Assembly (NCBI GenBank): GCA_018287875.1
Contig: JAGVVL010000021.1
Span: 868,001-932,000, forward strand
Length of the DNA stretch: 64,000 nt
Direction of reading: 5' to 3'
Source: Nigrospora sphaerica
Lineage: Eukaryota > Ascomycota > Sordariomycetes > Amphisphaeriales > Apiosporaceae
Positions 57,032-64,000 of this stretch are shown here, one piece after another. A program made the translations under genes and the position numbers. The first letter of the stretch is position 1, and each line of letters begins with the position of its first letter. The notes beneath the pieces were generated by a model, which did not search any database, had not been told where the DNA came from, and saw nothing but the letters and a program-made list of their open reading frames with translations.

Positions 57032-59431
57032 ACCCTGAGGTGCTAGAGTACCTGCAGGTCGATCAAGAAGACATCCCTTTGAGCGAGGCAGGCTTCACGA
57101 ATGAAACACTGCAGCTCTGGAACAGGCTCGAGGAGCTAGATGACAGTGTCGGTACAGCATTGCGTCCTGAAAGCTCCCAAGAAGCTCACCTTGGGGACTT
57201 AGGGGAAGGCAACGCTCCCGAGGGAACAGTCGACAAGAACTCGGGGGTGGATGTCGCTCCTGAAGGCTCGTCAGGTGCTCATGAGCCTGGCGGACCGGAT
57301 GCGCAAGCTGGACCCCTCACACCTGAGTCCTCACCAGGACCTGGGGCTACAGGGGAGGGTGCCATCAATCCACAAGTCCCATTGAGAGCGACGAGTGGAG
57401 GTGTAAGCCAAGGGATAGCTACTGAAGCGTCCTCAAGGGCTACACCAAACCAGGATCGGATTCTTGATTCGATCACAGTGGCTCTACCAGAGTCAGAGAG
57501 ACCTCAGAGGGAACAGCCTCAGAGATTCCGCAGACCTCGCGCACGGCCAACCCCCTCAGCAGAGACAGAACTGAGGAGGAGCGGGAGAGTCAGGATTAGG
57601 AGGGACGGGACGCAGAACTCATTCTTCGCGGTCCAATACACCCCTGAGGAGATACAAGTGCAGGAGACTAATCACCTCCATGCGCTCCTCGGGACGTTCC
57701 TCACAGGGAAGATGTCCTCCAGAACGGGGATTCTCTCCACAGGACTGTTCACGCGCGCGTATTCACGGCGTGTCGGTCAACAAGAGCAACAGAAAGCGAT
57801 TCCAGAGAAGAAGGGAGAACTCTATCTCCACCACCACGCTCCTGGCATGAATTAGCTACTCATCCCAGGGGAGAGGACTTCAGGAACGCTACAGAGCTCG
57901 AGATTAAGAAGGCAGACGAGATGGGGATCTGGAAGCCAGCGCGACGCACGCCAGGCCTCTTCACACTGCCCTTAAAATGGGTCTTCTCCGACAAGTATAA
58001 CGAGAACAACGTTCACCTGCGATGCAAGGCAAGGATCGTCGTCAGAGGCGACAAGCAGATGGTCAACACCCTTGAGAGCACCTACGCAGCTACTTTAGCT
58101 GCCAGGTCGTTCAGGATCATGATGGCTATCGTGGCACACTTCGGTTATGAGGTACGACAGTTCGACGTGGTCAACGCCTTTTTAAACGCACTTTTCAGTA
58201 AGGACGCGGAGCCTATCTACGTGGAGTATCCGCCAGGCTACGAGAGAGAGGGCTACGTCCTGCGTCTTCTCAGGGCTCTTTATGGGCTACGGGAATCACC
58301 TCTTCTATGGTTTAGAGACTTCTCAAGCACCCTCGAGAAGCTCGGGCTTCGGTCCTCCCCGGAGGAGCCATGCCTATACCACAATGAGGAGCGCACGATC
58401 TTCGTGGTGTTCTACGTGGACGACTTTCTCGTCTGCAATAGGCCCGACAAGCGAGACGAGGCCTTGAGACTCATCGAAGCGCTTAAGAAGGCGTATGAGC
58501 TGAAGGACCAAGGGAAGTCAACTACTATCTTGGTGTCAGGGTCGTTCGCGAGCTACAGAACGGTCTCCTCTGGCTATGTCACGACGCCTATCTCGAGAAG
58601 GTCGCCAAACGCTTCAATCTTCACCAAGGAAGACCCCCAGCAACGCCGCTTCCTCAGATGCCACTCAGGACGCACTCGGGGGTGGCTCCGAAGCACAGGA
58701 TACAGGCTTTCCAGGAGCGCGTCGGAAGCATCCTCTACAGCGCCATTATGGTCAGACCGGACTTAGCATACGCAGCCTCGCAACTATCTCGCCACCTGAC
58801 GAACCCCTCTCAGGACCATTTAGACGCGGCAGATTGGTGCATTCGCTATGCCTATAGCACGAGATTCGTGTCCATACGCTACGGGAAGCCATTAATACAC
58901 CAAGTGGCCCCTCAAGCCATAGCGATCTCGACAGACGCATCCTTCGCAGACGATCCAGACACTAGAAAGTCGTCCCAGGGATACCTCATCCAGCTGTTCG
59001 GAGGACCAGTCGTCTGGAAAGCGAGCCGACAAGCTACAGTTACCACTTCCACCACTGAAGCCGAGTTACTGGCCCTCAGTGAGGCAGCAAAGGAAACAGT
59101 AGCCCTAAGGCGCCTTTTCAGAGATATCCAATTAGTCTTGGACACACCATTCAGCATAGCCTGTGATAACCAGCAGACGATTCGCCTCGTGATTGGTAGC
59201 AGCGAAAGGATATCCACCAAGCTACGCCATGTGGACATCCATAACCTATGGCTACGCCAGGAGTATGCTCGAGGAGCGTTCCAACTGACCTATCTTGCCA
59301 CAAAGGACATGCCGGCCGACGGATTGACGAAGAACCTAAGCAGGGCAAAGTTTGAGCACTTCAAGACCCTTCTCAACCTACAGGACATACGACAAGTAAC
59401 GGAGAAGCAGGAGAAGGCTGTTAGGAGTTAA
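57032..59431 (+). pseudogene. Copia polyprotein part 2: linker, reverse transcriptase, RNase H
   Basis: A Pro/Glu/Ser-rich linker (57040-57855) precedes PPPRSWHELATHP, which lies one frame over. Reverse transcriptase runs from about 57935 (LPLKWVFSDKYNENN) through FDVVNAFLNA to the active site FYVDDFLV at about 58412. Near 58515 a second shift is needed: the frame then reads YYLGVRV and joins the RNase H part (TDASFADDPDTRKSSQGYL, STTEAELLALSEAAKE). The stop is at 59429-59431. Catalytic YVDD and RNase H acids are kept, so decay is by frame changes rather than by active-site loss. Confidence 0.85.
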
Positions 59432-59434
59432 GGC

Positions 59435-59579
59435 GGTTTAATTCCGGGGCCCAGCCAGCTGGGACACCCCTCCCGACCGACCAGCGGCGGGCAAAACGTG
59501 CAAAGCAACACTGGGTATCAGCCCTGACGGGCGAAACAACAAGAGATATCCGGGCTTTCGCCCCACAGACCTTACTCCT
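59435..59579. other. Short region after the copia element
   Basis: About 145 bases between the copia stop and the 3-prime end of the next gene. It may include the start of a copia 3-prime LTR, but there is no partner to compare it with. Confidence 0.35.
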
Positions 59580-60529
59580 CTACTCCTCCTCGTCGCCCTC
59601 GACCTCGTCGCTCACGAGGTCCGACAGGCCGGCCAGGATGTCGTCTAGCGACTCGCTAGCCTCCCGTGCCTCCTCGTGAGCGACGGAGGCAGCACCAACG
59701 TCGACAGATGCGACGCCCTCGCCATTCTTACCCTTCTTGCTGATCTTCTTTCGGCCCCGAAGGGTGCCCTCGGATGGAGTATCCGGCTCGGGGGAAGGAG
59801 CAGGAGCATCGGCGGGGGCCGCAGCAGCGACACCGGACAGAGGATGGTGGTCGCCCATGTTGGCGATATCCAGAAGCATGCGCACGGTGGCGCGGAGATT
59901 GTCGACCAGCGCCTATAGCTTGTCAGCACGGATCCAGAACGACAGTTGTCAAAGCACTCACTTGGCGGTACCGATCTACAGGGCGCAAAAGGCCCGAAAA
60001 AGGTGACGAGCCGGAGCTCGCGCAACCTCCGGAAGCTCTCTGCAGCTATAGAAGACGTCAACACTAAGTGTATAGCTTGAGAGGAGAGACCACATACGTG
60101 TGATTGTGGCGTACACAATCAAAGCACCGGGAGCTGCCCGCGAGAGCAGTGTCGTGGCAGTGGCCACGAGGGCCCCGCAGGAGCGACAACGTGCACTGCT
60201 CGCATGGAGTGAAGCGAGCAGCCCCCTTGGTGCGCCGCAGGGCGGCCTCGGAACGACGCTCGGCGAGCTTGTCCAGCTTGCCGGCGGCCTTGGCGGTACG
60301 CTTCTTCTTGTTGTGACGGCGCAGGAGCTCCCTGGCGCGCGCGATCTCCGAGTCGGACTCGTCGTCGCTGCTGGAGGGGACCTCCACGCGCTCCTTTTCA
60401 TGGGCGCGGCCAGGGGGCTTACCTGCACCGCCGTCGCCAGGAGGCAGACCACCGGAAGAGGACGAAACAGCTACACGATGTCAGTGACGGTTGTGGAGAA
60501 GTCCTGAGGAGGTACTGACCGGCGGACAT
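59580..60529 (-). CDS. Small cysteine-containing, Lys/Arg-rich nuclear-type protein, four exons
   Basis: Exon 1 is only MSAG (ATG at 60529, exon to 60520). A 49-base intron (60471-60519) follows. Exon 2 (60470-60098) encodes an acidic Ser stretch (PSSSDDESDSE), a basic helix (LLRRHNKKKRTAKAAGK) and a cysteine group CEQC-X11-C-X9-CFDC. A third exon begins near 60037-60045. An intron with perfect gtgagt, ctgac and atag signals (59913-59961) leads to exon 4, which encodes a helix (ALVDNLRATVRMLLDIA), a Pro/Ala linker and a very acidic C-terminus. Two acceptors compete for exon 3: 60045 keeps a final cysteine (NHTC) but breaks the frame, while 60037 keeps the frame. The family is not recognised by name; it may be a zinc-binding regulator. 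Confidence 0.6.
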
Positions 60530-61170
60530 GGTGGTGGTGGCGATGGCGTCGTACGGGAGCGACCTCGACCAGCGAGGTGAATGTGTGTGTGTTTGCGCGC
60601 ACGCGAGAAGGCTTCACGAGCGGTAGTCAGCATAACCGCTGCCAACGAAGCTGGCGAGACAGGAGATGGGGAGACTCACGATGATCTGGGGGTGGACAAA
60701 GAGAAGCAGGAACACAGGCACAGCCAGTGACAGACTCCAGCTATTTATGCTGTTCGGCGCCTCTGAGGATCAATGCCCAGCGCGGACAATAACATCTCGA
60801 ACAATGCTGGCGACTGGGAGGACCGGCCATTGTCTTCACCTCAAGGACAATCGAATCGCAGCTAACGCTCGGCAGGGCAATTGACAAGCTACTAAGCAAG
60901 CCAAAACCACGAGGACAATTGAACACTCGCGTGGGAGTCGGCCCCAGCAGCTACAGGAGGCCAGCAGAGGGTCAGCGAACGATGGAGCGTCCGCTGAGGG
61001 GGTGTGTGGCAATATGAGGCTATCACCAGTTCGCCTGACAGGTCACGTGAGGAGCTACAGGGACCTGATATAGGCCCTGTGGAGCATGTGGGGAGCCATC
61101 CCCAGCTACGGGTATATAGACTGCCATCTCTGGCTCTTTCTTTTGTCCTTTCTAATGGATAACCTTGAAC
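60530..61170. other. Intergenic region
   Basis: About 640 bases between the 5-prime end of the cysteine-protein gene and the 3-prime end of the next minus-strand gene. No ORF with a family signature is seen; it holds the TATA candidates at 60741 and 61112. Confidence 0.45.
60741..60749 (-). promoter_or_regulatory. Candidate TATA element
   Basis: The minus strand reads cataaatag about 215 bases upstream of the ATG at 60529. Position and sequence are compatible with a fungal TATA element with a long leader. A second TATA-like tatatag lies at 61112-61118. Confidence 0.3.
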
Positions 61171-61927
61171 CTATCGCTTGCCACGCCTCCCCCAGTGCGA
61201 CAAGATACAAACACTAACATTGGGATCCCTCAGCATTTCGGCTACCTTATCCTTCCCAAACTCCAGGCTTTTCTCATTCATGTCATCGAATCCGGAGAGT
61301 ATCTCTGAAGCAGAATCCCACGAGACGTCTATAGGAAACCCGTGACCATGCGGACGTACTGTGAGAGAGAAGCTGGTCGTAGGGTCTAGTACGTTGCGCT
61401 TCAAGATTTTGCCACCCCATGCGGAGCCCTCTGATCCGTCGGTCCACACCTTCCTGTACCGATTCCACTTCAGCTTCTCCGTGCTGCCTTTGTCCTTAAC
61501 AGATACCTGTTCAAGACGGAGGTGCACGTCGTACCAGGCTGCTTTTCCCTGTGTACGTCTTTTCGCTCGTTTGAGTGGCTTCTCTCGGGTTGACTCTGTT
61601 GCTTCCTCTTCTGGCGCGGACCTGTTACCAGGCCTTGGGAGACTCCGGGCTGCCTTTCTTCGTCGGTATCTAGTAGTATGTCACTGTCGCTCCGAGGCCT
61701 GAGAAGATTCGATATTGAGCTGGGAGTGCCTCCGCACCGGCTGGCTCCTGTATAGCTTCCAGATGTGGGTTTCTCGCGTCAAACTGATGCGATGAGTTCG
61801 GTGACCTGTGCATATCACCGGAGAAAGAAGAACCTAGTATTAGGGGTCCAGAGAAGGTTGCCGCTATCTTCTCATTGATAGGGAGATGGATTGCGCATAG
61901 TTGGCCATGAAGAGTTCCTCGAATCAT
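61171..61927 (-). pseudogene. Truncated paralog of the gene at 62007-63169
   Basis: Two frames together match the second half of the neighbouring gene. The first (from 61927) contains INEKIAATFSGPLILGSS and HQFDARNPHLEAIQEPAG. It stops near 61670, and DTDEERQP follows in another frame. The last (61527-61171) carries LKWNRYRKVW, a VRPHGHGFPIDVSWD segment and SLEFGKDKVAEML. The neighbour has LRWNRHNKIW, GGGGFPIHLTWDEDE and VQLGKDSLAKLLE in the same order. The N-terminal third of the neighbour is missing. At least two frame changes make it a probable pseudogene made by tandem duplication. The conserved C-terminal block of about 85 residues is not a domain I can name. Confidence 0.6.
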
Positions 61928-62006
61928 GTATCAAGGAAGCAAACGTTTCATTAGAAGCTCTCAATCTATAGTCCCTATGATCGCATTCTGTCCGGATGCC
62001 CCAAAA

Positions 62007-63169
62007 CTACGCCGATGTTTGGGTTTCCAATAGTTTAGCTAAACTGTCCTTCCCAAGTTGCACCCGTTTCCGACCTATGTGGCTCGACCCGGTGAAGGCT
62101 TTTTCATCTTCGTCCCAAGTGAGATGTATAGGAAACCCGCCACCACCTGGTCGTATCTGAAGAGAGGAACGAGACAAATTGTTTAGTATGTGACGTTCCA
62201 GGGCTTTGCACTTCCTTCCGAACGTTTTGGACTTGTTGCACCATATCTTGTTGTGTCGGTTCCACCTCAGTTCCTGCTTACAGTCCTCGAAATAGATAGT
62301 CACCATCTCAAGGCAAACAATTACGCCGCCTCGTTTCGTTCGTTTGGTCGGTGTCTCTGGGCACAACTGTGTTGCTTTTCTCTTCAGGCGAAAATCTCCT
62401 GTCGCGTCCTTAGGGGATTTGGGCTGCCCCTCCTCGTCGGTATCTGGTGGTGTGGCACCATCTCCCCGGTGGTTGGTATCATTCGCTGATGAAGCTGGGG
62501 GTGTTGCTGCGGCAGCCGGCTCTTGTATCGTTGCCATATACGGGGTTTCCCACCAATCTGATGCAGAGAGTCCGTCGGCCTGTCCTTGGGGAGAGGAGAG
62601 CCTAGTATCAGAGGCCAAGGCAAGGCTGTCGCTAAATCTTCGTTGAGGGACCAGACGGGTTGCGCATTGTTGGCTATTAGAAGCTCATCGAAAGTATCGA
62701 GGACGTCTCCAAGCTGGGGAAGCTCGACGGAGCTGAAGGTTTCATGCAAAAGTAACCCCCGGTCGGGTACTCTTCAAGCATCCAGTGCTGGATTCCAGGG
62801 AAGGTAAGGATGCAGTGCCCACCAACTGGCAACTTTGTGGTCTGGCACCCCATCCCCGGCCGATCGCGGGTAGACGGGCGGTGGAGAAACCCAGGCATGG
62901 ATACCAGGGCAAGGAGAAGACGTGGTAACCAACGACGGGCGAACGTCGCAGCCCGCCACTCCATCTTCGGAGAGTTGCGGAGGGGTGGTTGGTAGTGCAC
63001 CGCCGCATTCGCCGCCGAAATCGATGGAGAAGTTGGAATTGAAGAGACCGTGGCACAAGGAATTCGTCCAGGGATTCGCGGGATGCTTGTTGTTTTGTGG
63101 TAGGCCCATGGCTGTAAAGCGAGCTGCTTCGTCGTTGCAGTTGGCTGCGGAATAGGTAAAAGAAGACAT
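62007..63169 (-). CDS. Uncharacterised protein, full-length member of a tandem pair (frame-interrupted)
   Basis: A convincing ATG at 63169 (MSSFTYSAANCNDEAARF) begins the gene. The product can be followed in overlapping frames: the N-terminal part to about 62780, then ETFSSVELPQLGDVLDTFDELL and LATALPWPLILGS, then AIQ/ATIQEPAAA and a Thr/Pro/Asp-rich linker, then a basic TPTKRTKRGG (possible nuclear signal). The conserved C-terminal block is LRWNRHNKIW ... GGGGFPIHLTWDEDE ... LGKDSLAKLLE. Frame changes near 62775 and at a C run near 62540 interrupt it, each explainable by a single missing base. A TATA box is well placed at 63258. Function unknown; it is not similar to anything I recognise. 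Confidence 0.55.
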
Positions 63170-63257
63170 TTCTTTATTCTTGTAGTGGTAGGAGATATTT
63201 CAGAAGTGTTGGAAAGGGAGGAGAAAGGCGGACATGACCGTCGGGGAGATGGCCGCC

Positions 63258-63264
63258 TTTTATA
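63258..63264 (-). promoter_or_regulatory. TATA box of the unknown gene at 62007-63169
   Basis: The minus strand reads ttataaaagg, a consensus TATAAAA, 89-95 bases upstream of the ATG at 63169. This supports that start codon and the minus-strand orientation. Confidence 0.55.
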
Positions 63265-64000
63265 ATCGTCCTGGAACGCTCCTTCCCCCTTCCTCCTCCC
63301 CCCCCTTTTCTGCCTTCCCCGTGTCCACCCAGGATGGCGTGGCTATGCATAGATGTGTTACATCCTGTCGTCATCTAGCCTGCATATCCAGGCAGCCCAT
63401 ACATATCAGCTCATGGAATGCCAATAACTTGATTATGTTATATGGGTGTAATGGAGACCAGTAGATTAATCGATGGCGCCTAGGTTTGGTACGACCATCA
63501 CGTGAAACGGCACGACAGCGGTGATCCATTCAAAAATTTCAGCATGCCGACTAGGAGTCGAACAAAGGTCTCAAGCGGAATACGAGCAAGCGAACCTTAT
63601 CAGAAAACTGAAATAGGAAGGTGGCGCCAGTGTCATCGTATCGTTACCATCTCCAGGTCATGCGGCATAGAAAGCGGTAGCATAGTGTCGGATATCAAGA
63701 TTGTGAACGGGATAACATTCTCACCGGTACACCCTTATTTGATTCCCGGCTACTTTCTAGGTGCATTGATATTCTAGCAGCTTAGTCCAACTCCTCACCG
63801 CCACCATACTACGTTGCCTCGACCAGCTCGTCCTTTATCTTCTCACACCATGGTCATCTGGCCCTGGCTGCCCTACCGGCATTACGCGATAGCAACAGTG
63901 ATGGCCCAAAGCGGGAACCGATGTGGGAGAAACGGGTAAATTATGCATTGGATAAGACTTCGGAATTCCGAAGAGTGCGTCTTATTCAGTAAGCGAATGT
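63265..64000. other. End of window, no gene seen
   Basis: About 735 bases without a supportable gene. A perfect 16-base palindrome, cttcggaattccgaag, lies at 63958-63973 and is flanked by ataagac on its left and gtcttat on its right. A short tRNA-like 3-prime end (antisense of ttcgactcctagtcggca, about 63542-63562) lacks the rest of a tRNA. Confidence 0.45.

Larger units (their letters stand above)
55250..59434 (+). mobile_element. Truncated, decayed Ty1/copia retrotransposon
   Basis: The domain order protease, integrase, reverse transcriptase, RNase H identifies Ty1/copia. The element begins abruptly at the palindrome edge. The first residues (ECRRLEF) are the end of a Gag zinc knuckle, and everything upstream is arm sequence. 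At least three frame changes break the polyprotein (near 57030, 57830 and 58515). No LTR is recognised on either side: the 5-prime one is lost with the truncation, and a 3-prime one cannot be identified without its partner. It is not autonomous. Confidence 0.9.

Noticed and set aside
59432..59580. A copia 3-prime LTR
   Set aside because: Plausible position, but there is no second copy to define it and no clear terminal repeats or duplication.
63542..63562. A tRNA gene on the minus strand
   Set aside because: A T-loop-like and acceptor-like end is visible, but no matching acceptor 5-prime strand, D-arm or proper T-stem is found upstream.

Overview
This window comes from a filamentous ascomycete (Pezizomycotina). 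Evidence for that is two Zn2Cys6 transcription-factor genes, a fungal-type PAS gene, chromosomal Ty3/gypsy and Ty1/copia retrotransposons, and short introns of about 49-52 bases with fungal GTRAGT donors, CTAAC/CTGAC branch sites and AG acceptors. No bacterial operon, rRNA gene, complete tRNA gene, CRISPR array or telomere repeat is visible. The genus cannot be fixed from the sequence.

The dominant structure is a very large imperfect palindrome. Bases 3820-18818 (left arm) recur in reverse complement at 40251-55249 (right arm); each arm is 14,999 bases, around a 21.4-kb unique spacer. The outer 14.3 kb of the arms look identical except for 14 length changes, all in runs of G or C. The innermost 672 bases are clearly diverged (about one difference per 10-15 bases). 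The arms are GC-rich and gene-poor. They carry one intact-looking conserved fungal ORF, one broken Zn2Cys6 relic, a tandem duplication of about 0.8 kb and a 17-base minisatellite, each present once per arm.

Left of the palindrome (1-3819) is a mosaic of degenerate GA-rich minisatellites and diverged duplicated blocks that looks subtelomeric or centromere-proximal. The spacer (18819-40250) holds a complete young gypsy element with identical 301-base LTRs (21070-28960, minus strand), a frame-broken Zn2Cys6 regulator (30906-33223), a frame-broken PAS-domain gene (36005-37037) and an intact 764-codon Zn2Cys6 regulator (37770-40064, minus). The right arm ends abruptly inside a decayed copia element, exactly in its zinc-knuckle coding sequence (55250-59431). 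Beyond it lie a multi-exon gene for a small cysteine-containing protein (59580-60529, minus) and a tandem pair of related unknown genes (61171-61927 and 62007-63169, minus).

Several otherwise recognisable genes are interrupted by single-base frame changes next to homopolymers, and the two arms differ only in G/C homopolymer length. Residual homopolymer error in the assembly is therefore a real possibility, and pseudogene calls made on single frameshifts should be read with that in mind.
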